From positions 1 to 64,000 of the forward strand of contig NZ_BSTS01000012.1 in the NCBI RefSeq assembly GCF_030269665.1: DNA of 64,000 nucleotides, given 5' to 3'. The notes beneath the pieces are model-generated. The model saw nothing but the letters and a program-made list of their open reading frames with translations, was not told the origin of the DNA and did not search any database. Source of the stretch: Actinomycetospora sp. NBRC 106375. Its GTDB lineage: Bacteria > Actinomycetota > Actinomycetes > Mycobacteriales > Pseudonocardiaceae. Numbering within the stretch: the first letter of the stretch is position 1; each line of letters starts with the position of its first letter. Positions 55,501-64,000 of this stretch are shown here, one piece after another. Position numbers and translations under genes: made by a program.

Positions 55501-58500
55501 ACCGCCTGCTCGTCGCCAACCGCGGCGAGATCGCCCTGCGCATCCTCGCCGCGGCCGCCGACCTGGGGCTCGAGACCGTCGCGATCGCCCCCGCCGACGA
55601 CCGCACCACCCGCCACGTCGACGCCGCCGACGACGCCGTCGAGCTCCCGGGCACCGGCGCCGCCGCCTACCTCGACGTCGAGGCCGTCGTCGCCGCCGCG
55701 CAGAAGTCCGGCGCCGACGCCCTGCACCCCGGCTACGGCTTCCTCTCCGAGAACCCGGCCCTCGCCCGGGCGTGCGCCGAGGCCGCCGTCACCTTCGTCG
55801 GGCCGGACCCCGCGGTCCTGGAGCTCTTCGGCGACAAGGCCCGCTCGAAGGAGCACGCCCGCTCCGTCGGCGTCGACGTGCTCGAGGCGGTCGGGCCCGA
55901 GCAGGCCCGCGCCTTCCTGGACCGCGTCGGCGCGGTCATGGTCAAGGCCGTGGCCGGCGGCGGCGGGCGCGGGATGCGGGCCGTGCGCGACCCCGCCGCC
56001 CTCGACGAGGCCCTGGCACGCGCCGCGAGCGAGGCCGCTGCCGCGTTCGGCGACCCGACGGTGGTCGTCGAGCGCCTGCTGCCGCGGGCCCGGCACGTCG
56101 AGGTGCAGGTCGCGGGCGACGGGAGCGACGTCGTGGTGCTCTCCGACCGCGACTGCAGCGCCCAGCGCCGCCACCAGAAGCTCGTCGAGATCGCCCCGGC
56201 GCCCGCGCTCGACGACGAGGTGCGCGCGCGCCTGCACGACGCCGCGCGCCGGATCGTCGCCCCGGTCGGGCTGCGGGGACTCGCGACCGTCGAGTTCCTC
56301 GTCGACGGCGCCACGACCGCGTTCCTCGAGGTCAACCCCCGGCTGCAGGTCGAGCACACGGTGACCGAGGAGGTCCTCGGGCTCGACCTCGTCACCGCGG
56401 CGCTCCGGCTCGCGGACGGCGCCGACCTGCGCGGCGCCGGGCTCGACCCGGTGCCCGCGGTCCGGGGCACGGCCGTGCAGGCGCGGGTGTGCACCGAGAC
56501 GCTGCGCGCCGACGGGACCGTCACCCCGCAGGCCGGCACCCTCACGCGCTTCACCCCGCCGACGGGGCGCGGCGTGCGGATCGAGACCCACGGCCACGCC
56601 GGCCACACGGTCGGCCCGCGCTACGACTCGCTGCTCGCCAAGGTCGTCGTGCACGACCCCGCCGGCGACGCGACGAGCGTGCTGGCCCGGGCCGGGCGGT
56701 GCCTGCGCACGTTCGAGATCGAGGGCGTTCCCACCAACCTCGAGGTGCTGACCGCGCTGCTCGACCAGCCCGGCCTCGCCGTCGGCGCCCTCGACACCGG
56801 GTTCGTCGACCGCCACGCGGCCGAGCTGGCCCCGGAGGTCGAGGACGCCGTCGACGAGCCCGACGGTGACCTCCACGCGGTCCGCGCCCCCACCGCCGGC
56901 GTCGTCGTCGCCGTGGAGCGGACGGCCGGCGACACCGTCGGACCCGACGCCACGCTCGTCGTGCTCGAGGCCATGAAGATGGAGCACGTCGTCACGGCCG
57001 GGGTCGCGGGCGCCGTCGCAGAGCTGCGGATCGCGGTCGGCGACGACGTGACGGCCGGTGGGGTGCTGGCGACGGTGACCCTCGGCGACGCCGACGCCGA
57101 TCACCAGGAAGCCGACACGTCCGTCGACCCCGACCACGTCCGCCCGGACCTCGCGGAGTCCCTCGAGCGCCACCGCGTCACCACCGACGCGGCGCGCCCG
57201 CAGGCCGTCGCGAAGCGCCGCGACGTCGGGCGGCGCACGGCCCGGGAGAACCTCGCCGACCTGCTCGACGAGGGCAGCTTCGTCGAGTACGGCGCGCTGG
57301 CGCTGGCCGCGCAACGCCGCCGGCGGTCGGTCGAGGACCTCGTCGCGCGCACCCCGGCCGACGGCATCGTCACCGGGACCGGCACCGTCGACGGCCGGCG
57401 GATCGCGGTGCTGGCCTACGACTACACGGTCATGGCGGGCACCCAGGGCGTGCTCAACCACGCCAAGACCGACCGGCTGCTGCGCCTCGCGCTCGACTAC
57501 GGGCTGCCCGTCGTGCTCTTCGCCGAGGGCGGCGGCGGGCGTCCGGGCGACACCGACTCGACCGCCGTCGCGAGCCTCGACGTCACCACGTTCGCACTCT
57601 TCGCGCAGCTCTCCGGGCGGGTCCCGACGGTGGCCGTCGTCGCGGGCTACTGCTTCGCGGGCAACGCCGCCCTGGCCGGGTGCGCCGAGCTGATCGTCGG
57701 CACCCGCGACCTGTCGCTCGGCATGGGCGGGCCGGCGATGATCGAGGGCGGCGGGCTGGGCGCGGTCGCCCCCGGCGACGTCGGTCCGGCCGACGTGCAG
57801 GGACCCAACGGGGTGCTCGACGTGCTGGTCGACGACGAGGCCGAGGCCGTCGCGGTCACGAAGCGCTACCTGGGGTTCTGCGCCGGGCCGACCGGCCCCG
57901 TGACGCCCCACGACCAGCGCGCCCTGCGCCACGCCGTGCCCGAGAACCGGCTGCGGGTCTACGACGTGCGCCGCGTGCTGCACACGCTCGCCGACCCGGA
58001 CACCGTCCTGGAGCTGCGCCCCGGGTTCGGCGTCGGAATGATCACGGCGTTCGCCCGCCTCGGCGGACGACCCGTCGGCGTGCTCGCCAACGACCCCCGC
58101 CACCTCGGCGGCGCGATCGACGCCCCCGCCGCGGACAAGGCCGCCCGGTTCCTGCAGCTCTGCGACGCGCGCGGGCTGCCGGTGGTCTCGCTGTGCGACA
58201 CCCCCGGCTTCATGGTCGGCCCGGACGCCGAGCGCACCGCGACCGTCCGCCGGTTCTCGCGGATGTTCGTGGCCGGGGCGAACGCGCGGGTGCCGGTCGT
58301 GTGCGTCGTGCTGCGCAAGGGCTACGGGCTCGGCGCCATGGCCATGGCCGCCGGACACCTCCACCGCCCCGTCATCACCGCGGCGTGGCCCACCTCCGAG
58401 TTCGGTGGGATGGGGCTCGAGGGTGCGGTGCACCTCGGCTACCGCCAGGAGCTCGAGGCCCTCACCGGCGAGGCGCGGAAGGCCCGCTTCGACGAGCTGG

Positions 58501-58661
58501 TGGGCGCGTACTACGAGCGCGGCAAGGGCCTGTCGGTGGCGAGCGTGTTCGAGGTCGACGACGTGGTCGACCCGGCCGCGACCCGCGACGTCGTCCTGGC
58601 CGCCCTCGAGACCGCGGGCGACGACCTCGGGCCCCGCCACCCGATCGTGGACACCTGGTGA
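55497..58661 (+). CDS. Single-chain acyl-CoA carboxylase (biotin carboxylase + BCCP + carboxyltransferase)
   Basis: 1054 residues uniting activities that are normally on two chains. Residues 1-440 are biotin carboxylase (NRLLVANRGEIALRI, ATP-grasp VKAVAGGGGRGMR, EVNPRLQVEHTVTEEV). A biotinyl domain with EAMKMEHVV places biotin on Lys494. A linker of about 40 residues leads to the carboxyltransferase of about 520 residues (GRRTARENLADLLDEGSFVEYG, GGGGRPGDTD, ANDPRHLGGAIDAPAADKAARFLQLCD, RKGYGLGAMAM). The order BC-BCCP-CT in one chain is found in some actinobacterial and eukaryote-like enzymes. Substrate is probably the product of the adjacent ligase. Confidence 0.93.
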   Translation: MNRLLVANRGEIALRILAAAADLGLETVAIAPADDRTTRHVDAADDAVELPGTGAAAYLDVEAVVAAAQKSGADALHPGYGFLSENPALARACAEAAVTFVGPDPAVLELFGDKARSKEHARSVGVDVLEAVGPEQARAFLDRVGAVMVKAVAGGGGRGMRAVRDPAALDEALARAASEAAAAFGDPTVVVERLLPRARHVEVQVAGDGSDVVVLSDRDCSAQRRHQKLVEIAPAPALDDEVRARLHDAARRIVAPVGLRGLATVEFLVDGATTAFLEVNPRLQVEHTVTEEVLGLDLVTAALRLADGADLRGAGLDPVPAVRGTAVQARVCTETLRADGTVTPQAGTLTRFTPPTGRGVRIETHGHAGHTVGPRYDSLLAKVVVHDPAGDATSVLARAGRCLRTFEIEGVPTNLEVLTALLDQPGLAVGALDTGFVDRHAAELAPEVEDAVDEPDGDLHAVRAPTAGVVVAVERTAGDTVGPDATLVVLEAMKMEHVVTAGVAGAVAELRIAVGDDVTAGGVLATVTLGDADADHQEADTSVDPDHVRPDLAESLERHRVTTDAARPQAVAKRRDVGRRTARENLADLLDEGSFVEYGALALAAQRRRRSVEDLVARTPADGIVTGTGTVDGRRIAVLAYDYTVMAGTQGVLNHAKTDRLLRLALDYGLPVVLFAEGGGGRPGDTDSTAVASLDVTTFALFAQLSGRVPTVAVVAGYCFAGNAALAGCAELIVGTRDLSLGMGGPAMIEGGGLGAVAPGDVGPADVQGPNGVLDVLVDDEAEAVAVTKRYLGFCAGPTGPVTPHDQRALRHAVPENRLRVYDVRRVLHTLADPDTVLELRPGFGVGMITAFARLGGRPVGVLANDPRHLGGAIDAPAADKAARFLQLCDARGLPVVSLCDTPGFMVGPDAERTATVRRFSRMFVAGANARVPVVCVVLRKGYGLGAMAMAAGHLHRPVITAAWPTSEFGGMGLEGAVHLGYRQELEALTGEARKARFDELVGAYYERGKGLSVASVFEVDDVVDPAATRDVVLAALETAGDDLGPRHPIVDTW

Positions 58662-59218
58662 GCACCCGCACGGCGATCCTCGACGCGGCGTCGCAGGTGT
58701 TCGCCGACGAGGGCGTGGGCGCGGCGAGCATCGGCCGGATCGCGAGCAGCGCCGGGGTCACCCGCCCCACCGTGTACGCGTACTTCGACACCAAGGAAGC
58801 GATCTTCACCGCGCTCGTCGGGGAGGTCCGCGACGCCTTCCTCGCCGCGCAGGAGGTGCCCGACACGGACGACCCGGTCGCGGTCGCGCGCGCGGTGATC
58901 ACCTCCTACCTCGCGCTGCACGTCCGCCACCTGCCCCTGCTCGCGGCGATCGACCAGCGGGCCCGCACCGACCCGGCGGTCGCCGCCGCCCGCGACGACC
59001 TGCTCGCCCGCGTCCACCGGCGCAACGCCCGCTTCGTCGACCGCCTCACCGCGGCCGGGCGCGCCGACCCTGCCCTCGACGCCGACACGGTGTCGCAGGC
59101 GATCACGGGCATCGTGCGCCGGTTCGCCGAGCTCGGCGAGGACGCCGCCCCCGCCGTCCGCGCCCGTCTCGCGGACGACGCCGTCACCGCCTACCTGCGG
59201 CTCACCGGCCTGCACTGA
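58658..59218 (+). CDS. TetR-family transcriptional regulator
   Basis: 186 residues, GTG overlapping the carboxylase stop (GTGA). TetR helix-turn-helix AILDAASQVFADEGVGAASIGRIASSAGVTRPTVYAYFDTKEAIFTAL (about 6-53), followed by an all-helical effector domain. Being in the operon with ligase and carboxylase, it likely autoregulates through the dyad before the first gene, relieved by an acyl-CoA or acid. Confidence 0.92.
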   Translation: MSTRTAILDAASQVFADEGVGAASIGRIASSAGVTRPTVYAYFDTKEAIFTALVGEVRDAFLAAQEVPDTDDPVAVARAVITSYLALHVRHLPLLAAIDQRARTDPAVAAARDDLLARVHRRNARFVDRLTAAGRADPALDADTVSQAITGIVRRFAELGEDAAPAVRARLADDAVTAYLRLTGLH

Positions 59219-59247
59219 TCAGCTCCTCCGCGGCCCGGCCGTGCGGG

Positions 59248-59589
59248 TCACCGGCCGCCGAGCGCCCTGTCGAGCCGGGCGAGCAGGAAGAACGCCGCCA
59301 TCGTCGCGACGACGCCGCCGATCCACACGCCCCACCCGGCCGCGCCGACGCCCACGGCGGCCCACCCGGCGTGGTCGCCCGCCGACCAGGCGACGATCAC
59401 GCCGACCACCGCCCAGGTGATCAGCCCGCCGTAGGCGAGGAGCTGCAGGACCCCGTGGCGCACGAGCGGCCCGGAGGCGGGGTCGTCGTTGGCCATGGCG
59501 AAGGGGAGCAGCGCATAAAGGGTGAACAGCGCGGCGACGACGGCCAGGACCAGGGCGTTGACGGTGCTCACGAGGCTCCCGACGCTCAC
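59248..59589 (-). CDS. Small membrane protein, unknown function
   Basis: 113 residues, GTG overlapping the EamA stop. Three membrane segments (LVLAVVAALFTLYALLPFAMA, LQLLAYGGLITWAVVGVIVAW, AAVGVGAAGWGVWIGGVVATMAAFFLLA). Translationally coupled to the exporter upstream. No family recognised. Confidence 0.75.
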   Translation of the reverse strand: MSVGSLVSTVNALVLAVVAALFTLYALLPFAMANDDPASGPLVRHGVLQLLAYGGLITWAVVGVIVAWSAGDHAGWAAVGVGAAGWGVWIGGVVATMAAFFLLARLDRALGGR

Positions 59590-60458
59590 GACGCGACCGG
59601 CCGCGACGCCCGGACCGCGCCGATGCTCGCCACGACGACCAGCGCGATGGCCAGCGCGGAGAGCGCCGTGAGCTCCTGGCCGAGGACGACGAACCCCGCG
59701 GTCGCGGCGATCGCCGGCGCGAGGCTCATCAGCACCGAGAACGCCGAGGCCGGCAGCCGGCGCAGGGCGAGCAGCTCGAGGCTGTAGGGCACGAGCGAGG
59801 ACAGGAGCGCCACCGCCGCGCCCCACCCGAGCACCACCGGGTCGAGCATCGCCGCGCCGCCCTGGAGCACGCCGAGCGGCACCGTCAGCACGGCGCCGAC
59901 GGTCATCGCGAGGGCGAGCCCGTCGAGGCGGTCGAACCGCCCGCCCGCGCGCTGCGAGGCGAGGATGTACGCCGCCCACATCGTCGCCGCGCCCAGCGCG
60001 AACAGCACCCCGGGCACCGTCAGATCCGCGAAGCCCCCGCGGCCGAGCAGGGCGACGCCGGCGACCGCCAGCGCCGCCCACAGCCAGCTCGACGCCCGCC
60101 GCGACGCGGCGACCGACAGCACGAGCGGCCCGAGCACCTCGAGGGTCACCGCGGCGCCGAGCGGGATCCGCGCGATCGCCTCGTAGATCATCGAGTTCAT
60201 GCCCGCGAGGGCGACGCCGAAGCCGACGACGAGCGCCACGTCGCGCCGGCCGAGCCCGCGCACGCGCGGCCGGCACACGGCGAGCAGGACGAGCGACGCG
60301 AACGCGAGACGCAGCGCGACCGCCCCGACCGGCCCCACGCGGCCGAACAACCCGGTCGCGGCCGTGGCGCCGAACTGCACCGAGAACTGCCCGACCAGCA
60401 CCATGACGACGGCGACGGCGCGCGTCCGGGTGGCCGACTCCTCCCGCAGGCCCGTCAC
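59586..60458 (-). CDS. EamA-family (RhtA-like) exporter
   Basis: 290 residues, ten membrane helices in two EamA repeats (about 15-140 and 150-280), with LRLAFASLVLLAV, PLGAAVTLEVLGPLVLSVAASRR, and PYSLELLALRRLPASAFSVLMSLAPAIAATAGFVVLGQ. The VTLEVLGPL stretch is typical of the RhtA threonine/homoserine exporter branch. Likely exports amino acids or drugs. Confidence 0.9.
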   Translation of the reverse strand: MTGLREESATRTRAVAVVMVLVGQFSVQFGATAATGLFGRVGPVGAVALRLAFASLVLLAVCRPRVRGLGRRDVALVVGFGVALAGMNSMIYEAIARIPLGAAVTLEVLGPLVLSVAASRRASSWLWAALAVAGVALLGRGGFADLTVPGVLFALGAATMWAAYILASQRAGGRFDRLDGLALAMTVGAVLTVPLGVLQGGAAMLDPVVLGWGAAVALLSSLVPYSLELLALRRLPASAFSVLMSLAPAIAATAGFVVLGQELTALSALAIALVVVASIGAVRASRPVAS

Positions 60459-60479
60459 GGCCCCGACGTTAGGACGAGC

Positions 60480-60839
60480 TCAGCCGGCCCGCAGGTGCGA
60501 CGGCGGCGGACGGTGGGCGCCGCCGGCCAGCCAGGCGCAGAGGTCGTCGACGTCCGCCGGCTCGTGCAGCGGACCGGCGACGACCGCGGGGCCGGTCGGC
60601 GTGCGCTCGTGGTCGCACGGCTGGACGAGCACCAGCCCGCCCGCCCCGTGCGGCGCGGTGCCCTGTCCGCACGCCGCCGCGGCCAGGCACGGTGCGCGCA
60701 CGAGCAGTCCGTGCGGGCACCGGCGGACGGCGCCCCGCAGGGCCTCGCCGACGACGTCGCCGCCCGGTGCCGGGTGCTGGTGGTGCGGGCACGCCGGGGT
60801 ACCGCAGTAGACGGCGGTGAAGCCGACGGTGCCGCTCAT
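60480..60839 (-). CDS. Small Cys-rich (2Fe-2S) ferredoxin-like protein
   Basis: 119 residues; ATG overlaps the stop of the CobW-like gene. Cysteines in [13 protein letters not shown] and [18 protein letters not shown], then VLVQPCDH. The C-x-x-x-x-C, CPHG and later Cys follow the thioredoxin-like 2Fe-2S ferredoxin pattern, but also suit zinc binding given the zinc-responsive locus. Role unknown. Confidence 0.7.
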   Translation of the reverse strand: MSGTVGFTAVYCGTPACPHHQHPAPGGDVVGEALRGAVRRCPHGLLVRAPCLAAAACGQGTAPHGAGGLVLVQPCDHERTPTGPAVVAGPLHEPADVDDLCAWLAGGAHRPPPSHLRAG

Positions 60840-62158
60840 CCCTCGCCCCGGTCCCGCGCGTGCCGCGCCTCCTCGGGGACGTCCTCGCACGGGTCGACGT
60901 GTCGGTGCTCGAACGGGTCGGGGAAGCGGCGCCACGCCTCCTCGCCGAGGGCCAGCTCGGCGTCGGTGAGCAGCGCGGCGTCGAGCGCCTCGACGATGCC
61001 CGCGGGGGCGGCGTCGTGGACGAGCGCCACGATCTGCTGCTCGCGGTCACCGAAGCGCTCGTCCCAGCTCAGGGCCGCCGCCGCGCGCCGTTCGTCGCCG
61101 GCGTCGTCCCAGGCCTGCGGGTCGGCGGCGAGCCAGGTGCCGGCCGGGCCGATCTGCAGTGCGCCGCCCGCGGACTCGAGCCACAGCACGTGCTCGGGCT
61201 GCGAGGCCACCCACACGCGGCCGCGGACCCGGACGGTGCCGTGCAGGAGCACGTCGATCGCGGCGTGCAGCCGCTCGGGGTGGAACGGGCGGCGGTGCCC
61301 GACGTGCAGCAGCGAGACACCGGCGTCGCGGGTCAGCGGCGGCTGGCCCCGCAGCAGCGGGGTGTGGGCGTCCTCGGGCGCCCCGCGACGGGCCTCGCTC
61401 GGCAGCGTCGCGAGGCGGTCGACGATCTCCGCGCCGAGGTCCGCGGCGAGCTCGGGGGCGCCGGCCAGGTCGGCGGGCGACTCCGGGGCCGTCAGCCGGA
61501 CCGCGCGCGGCGCGAGCCGGTCGAGCACGGCCTCGAGCCGGACCCGGTCCCACGGCGTGGGGCACCGCCCCGCGACCACGAGGACGTCGGCCGGCTCGGC
61601 CGACCCGACGATCATCTGGGCCACGGTCCGCTCGTCGTCCCCGGTGAGGGCCAGGCCGCGCCCGGCGAGGGTGTCGTCGCCGCCCGCGTCGTCCAGCCAG
61701 ATCGCCGCGTCGAGGACCGTGACCACACCGCGCAGCGCGAGCAGGTCGGTCACCGGGCCCGCGGCGCCGTCGGGGACCAGGGCGTGCAGCGCCTCGCACA
61801 CCGCCTCGGGCTCCACGCCGGGGTCGAGCAGCAGCACGACCTCACCGACCTCGGGGTCGCGCGCCAGGCACACCAGCAGCGGCAGCAGGTCCTCCCGCAG
61901 CGTGCAGGCCACGCACCCGTGCGCGAGCTCGAGGACCGCGTCGTGCTCACCGTCGTCCTCGACGACCCGCCGGTGCACCACACCCTCACCCAGCCCCCGC
62001 AGGTCGTGGGCGACGAGCACCGCCGTCGTCCGCGTCCGCTCCCCGGCGCTGCCGGTCGCCGCGCACCGCACCGCGGCCGCCACTGCCGCGGTCGCGACAC
62101 GGTCGGCGCCGCTCACCAGCGTCAGCCCGGCCCGGGCGATCTCCGCACCCTCCGGCAT
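60836..62158 (-). CDS. CobW/YciC-like protein without a canonical P-loop
   Basis: 440 residues, ATG behind GGAGGG. Overall layout is that of COG0523 metallochaperone GTPases: N-terminal G-domain, the metal motif region [15 protein letters not shown] (C-x-x-C where C-x-C-C is usual) and the C-terminal CobW_C domain ([24 protein letters not shown] ... [12 protein letters not shown]). However, the N-terminal strand-loop reads [19 protein letters not shown], with no GxxGxGK[ST], so GTP hydrolysis is doubtful. Divergent from rpmG across a perfect Zur-like palindrome, so probably made under zinc starvation. Confidence 0.85.
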   Translation of the reverse strand: MPEGAEIARAGLTLVSGADRVATAAVAAAVRCAATGSAGERTRTTAVLVAHDLRGLGEGVVHRRVVEDDGEHDAVLELAHGCVACTLREDLLPLLVCLARDPEVGEVVLLLDPGVEPEAVCEALHALVPDGAAGPVTDLLALRGVVTVLDAAIWLDDAGGDDTLAGRGLALTGDDERTVAQMIVGSAEPADVLVVAGRCPTPWDRVRLEAVLDRLAPRAVRLTAPESPADLAGAPELAADLGAEIVDRLATLPSEARRGAPEDAHTPLLRGQPPLTRDAGVSLLHVGHRRPFHPERLHAAIDVLLHGTVRVRGRVWVASQPEHVLWLESAGGALQIGPAGTWLAADPQAWDDAGDERRAAAALSWDERFGDREQQIVALVHDAAPAGIVEALDAALLTDAELALGEEAWRRFPDPFEHRHVDPCEDVPEEARHARDRGEG

Positions 62159-62184
62159 ACAACTCCCTCCGTCGGCGTTACCGT

Positions 62185-62199
62185 GAACGATAATCGTTC
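62185..62199. promoter_or_regulatory. Zur-like operator
   Basis: GAACGAT-A-ATCGTTC is a perfect 15-bp palindrome within TGAACGATAATCGTTCTCA, close to actinobacterial Zur boxes. It lies in the 60-bp spacer between the divergent CobW-like and L33 genes, so one dimer pair could shut both promoters when zinc is plentiful. Confidence 0.75.
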
Positions 62200-62218
62200 T
62201 CAACAAGGAGGGGAACCG

Positions 62219-62383
62219 GTGGCCCGCAACGACGTCCGCCCGATCGTCAAGCTGCGCTCGACGGCCGGGACCGGCACGACCTACGTGACCCGCAAGAACC
62301 GCCGCAACGACCCGGACCGGCTCGTGCTGCGCAAGTACGACGCCCGCGTCGGTCGCCACGTCGACTTCCGCGAGGAGCGCTGA
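62219..62383 (+). CDS. rpmG: 50S ribosomal protein L33, zinc-free (C-minus) form
   Basis: 54 residues, GTG behind [27 protein letters not shown] and [20 protein letters not shown] are typical L33. The zinc-binding C-x-x-C pairs are absent, which marks the paralogue made under zinc limitation to spare zinc. First gene of an rpmG-rpmJ pair. Confidence 0.93.
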   Translation: MARNDVRPIVKLRSTAGTGTTYVTRKNRRNDPDRLVLRKYDARVGRHVDFREER

Positions 62384-62416
62384 GCGCTCCTCCGACCCCG
62401 TCAGGGAGGAGAGGCC

Positions 62417-62539
62417 ATGAAGGTCCGCGCGTCGCTGAAGGCGCTCGAGCAGAAGCCGGGATCGCGCGTCGTGCGCCGGCACGGCAAGGTCCTGGTGATC
62501 AACAAGCGGAACCCGCGCTGGAAGGCCCGGCAGGCCTGA
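62417..62539 (+). CDS. rpmJ: 50S ribosomal protein L36, zinc-free (YkgO-like) form
   Basis: 40 residues, ATG behind [25 protein letters not shown] and [22 protein letters not shown] match L36. The Cys/His zinc ligands of the standard form are missing. 33 bp after rpmG and presumably under the same Zur control. Confidence 0.93.
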   Translation: MKVRASLKALEQKPGSRVVRRHGKVLVINKRNPRWKARQA

Positions 62540-62571
62540 GCCGGGGCTGAGCCGGGGCTGAGCCGGCCGGC

Positions 62572-62880
62572 CTACGCCTGCTCCGGCGGCGTGTCGGTGA
62601 CCCGCAGCAGCAGGGCGAGGAAGGCGTCGGCCTGCAACCGCCCGCCGCTGCGGGGCACCTCCCCCCGGCGCTCGTCATCGGCCGCCAGCTCCTCGCCGAT
62701 GCGCCCCATGGCGCGCACCAGCGGGTCGGCGAGCTCCGGCGGCACGTCGCCCAGCAGCTCGAGCGACCCGTCCTCGCGGCGCTGCGTGGACAGGTGCGCG
62801 AGGGCCCGGCGCAGCACCCTGCGCGGCTCCCCGGCCACCAGGTCCGCGTCGTCCCCGCCGTCCCCGCCCGCCGTCGTCAT
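62572..62880 (-). CDS. Small hypothetical protein
   Basis: 102 residues. Acidic, helical, with GEPRRVLRRALAHLSTQRREDGSLELLGDVPPELADPLVRAMGRIGEEL and an end helix LQADAFLALLLRVTD. No family recognised. Divergent from the AraC-type gene and convergent with rpmJ. The ATG at 62880 is the only reasonable start. Confidence 0.55.
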   Translation of the reverse strand: MTTAGGDGGDDADLVAGEPRRVLRRALAHLSTQRREDGSLELLGDVPPELADPLVRAMGRIGEELAADDERRGEVPRSGGRLQADAFLALLLRVTDTPPEQA

Positions 62881-62947
62881 CCCCGCAGTGTGCCGCGCGG
62901 CTCCGAGACCGTTCCGTGGGGACGGGCGCCGGGCTACCGTCGGGGCG

Positions 62948-63862
62948 GTGGCGGTCTGGGACATCGCGACGCTGCCGGCGCGCGAGCAGTTCTCGTACTG
63001 GCACGAGGTCATCTGCCAGGCCTTCGTCCCGCTCACCCCGCACCGCACCACCGACGAGACGGGGTTCGCCGCCAAGGTCGAGACCCGGGCGCTCGCGGGC
63101 CTCAACCGGGCCCGGCTGCGCTCCCGTCCCCAGCGCACCGACCACGGGCCGCGCGAGGTGGCCCGCACCGCCGGCGCGTACTACTTCGTCAACCTGCAGC
63201 TCGCCGGCCGCTGCGTGACCACGGTCGGCGAGCACACGAGCGTCGTCCGCGCGGGCGAGCTCGTCGTCGTCGACACCGCGGAGCCGTACTTCTTCGAGCT
63301 GGACCGGCCCTGGCAGATGCTGTCGTTCCGCGTCCCGCACGGCGAGCTCGACGCGAAGCTGCACGGGCGGCGACCGCGGCTCGGCCGGGCCGTCACCGCC
63401 ACGGGGGCCGGGGCCGCGGTGGCCGCGCTCATGCCCGCGCTGTGGTCGCTCGACGCCGCCGACCCTGCGGCGGGCGAGCTCGCCGAGTCCTTTGCGACCG
63501 CGGTGGCGGCGGCGACCGCCGGAGCGCCCGCGGAGCGACCGCGGGCCGGCGTCACCCGCGCCGCGGTCCTCGCCCACGTCGAGCGCCACCTCGGCGACCG
63601 CGACCTCACCGTCGCCGGCGTGTGCCGGCTCTTCGCCATCTCGCCCCGCACGCTGCACCACCTCTTCGCCGGCACCGGCGAGTCGTTCGCCGCGACGGTG
63701 CGGCACCGGCGTCTGGACCGGTGCGCGGCGGTGCTCGCCGACCCCGCGACCACGGCGACGGTCACCGCGGTCGCCCGCGCGCACGGGTTCGACGACCCGA
63801 CGGCGTTCGCGCGGGCGTTCCGGCGCCGGTTCGGGGTCTCGCCGCGGGAGCGGCGCCCGTAG
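62948..63862 (+). CDS. AraC-family transcriptional regulator
   Basis: 304 residues, GTG start. N-terminal AraC-binding-like (cupin) domain (REQFSYWHEVICQAFVPL ... GELVVVDTAEPYFFEL), and a C-terminal double helix-turn-helix (VERHLGDRDLTVAGVCRLFAISPRTLHHLFAGTGESFAATVRHRRLDRC ... AVARAHGFDDPTAFARAFRRRFGVSPRERR). NahR/XylS-unrelated AraC-binding-like group. Directly upstream of the acyl-CoA dehydrogenase gene, its likely target. Confidence 0.92.
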   Translation: MAVWDIATLPAREQFSYWHEVICQAFVPLTPHRTTDETGFAAKVETRALAGLNRARLRSRPQRTDHGPREVARTAGAYYFVNLQLAGRCVTTVGEHTSVVRAGELVVVDTAEPYFFELDRPWQMLSFRVPHGELDAKLHGRRPRLGRAVTATGAGAAVAALMPALWSLDAADPAAGELAESFATAVAAATAGAPAERPRAGVTRAAVLAHVERHLGDRDLTVAGVCRLFAISPRTLHHLFAGTGESFAATVRHRRLDRCAAVLADPATTATVTAVARAHGFDDPTAFARAFRRRFGVSPRERRP

Positions 63863-63940
63863 TCGGCGTGCACGAACGGCACGGTGCGGTGCCCGGAAAG
63901 CCGAGACGGTGCCGACGGGCCGCGCCACGCTCTGCAGAGC

Positions 63941-64000
63941 ATGACCGTGTCCTTCCTGCTGAGCCCCGAGCAAGAACAGCTCAAGGCCGCCGCCCGCGCC
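63941..64000 (+). CDS. Acyl-CoA dehydrogenase, N-terminal fragment
   Basis: Only the first 20 codons lie in the window (MTVSFLLSPEQEQLKAAAR). FxLSPEQEQLKAAAR is the usual first helix of acyl-CoA dehydrogenases. The rest is beyond the window, so the identification is tentative. Confidence 0.5.
   Translation, partial: MTVSFLLSPEQEQLKAAARA

Overview
The window is high-GC, densely packed bacterial DNA with many GTG starts and 4-bp ATGA/GTGA gene overlaps. The core genes run in nearly the order of the Mycobacterium tuberculosis block Rv2993c-Rv3015c: FAH-family protein, leuB, serA, ilvC-ilvN-ilvB, a Cfp6-like PH protein, an LppZ-like lipoprotein, gatB-gatA-gatC, an ACT protein, ligA and an Rv3015c-like protein. 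This points to an actinomycete, most likely Pseudonocardiales. The genus is an inference.

Region 1 (1-4.35 kb) is a decaying genomic island: an ISL3-family element that cut a pentapeptide-repeat gene, a small hypothetical gene, non-coding debris, and a tyrosine integrase carrying an extra C-terminal GntR-type DNA-binding domain. It abuts tRNA-Glu(CTC), followed by tRNA-Gln(CTG) and ileS. The IleRS has a G-x-H-H active-site signature in place of H-x-G-H.

Region 2 (7.9-20.9 kb) is a catabolic gene block on the minus strand. Its most notable part is a six-gene operon: Tat/lipoprotein binding protein, ABC ATPase, permease, FAD oxidoreductase, a selenoprotein of the UGSC type, and a partner protein. 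The selenoprotein gene is split by an in-frame TGA that falls exactly on the U of Sec-Gly-Ser-Cys. A hairpin directly downstream has the loop G and U at the positions used by the E. coli fdhF SECIS. Upstream lie a LysR regulator, a fluoroacetate-dehalogenase-like hydrolase, two ACMSD-type amidohydrolases, a Rieske protein, an MFS transporter and a class III CoA-transferase. Together they look like an uptake and degradation route for an unknown small organic compound.

Region 3 (21-23.5 kb) holds a frame-broken DUF4397/class F sortase gene, an AIM24 gene and a repeat-rich convergent intergenic region. Region 4 (23.5-36.5 kb) carries class I lysS and the branched-chain amino acid and serine genes. 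ilvB is preceded by a textbook attenuator: promoter, an apparently leaderless 15-residue peptide with Ile-Leu-Val-Leu codons, a competing stem and a terminator. Region 5 (36.5-52 kb) contains the conserved gat/ligA block interrupted by lineage-specific enzymes (BKACE, BBE-type oxidase, two hydroxyacid dehydrogenases).

Region 6 (52-64 kb) has an ArsR-like regulator, a protein usually labelled 3-methyladenine glycosylase, an operon of acyl-CoA ligase, single-chain acyl-CoA carboxylase and TetR, an EamA exporter, a zinc-responsive locus (degenerate CobW protein, ferredoxin-like protein and, divergently, L33 and L36 around a perfect Zur-like palindrome), an AraC regulator, and the start of an acyl-CoA dehydrogenase cut by the window end.
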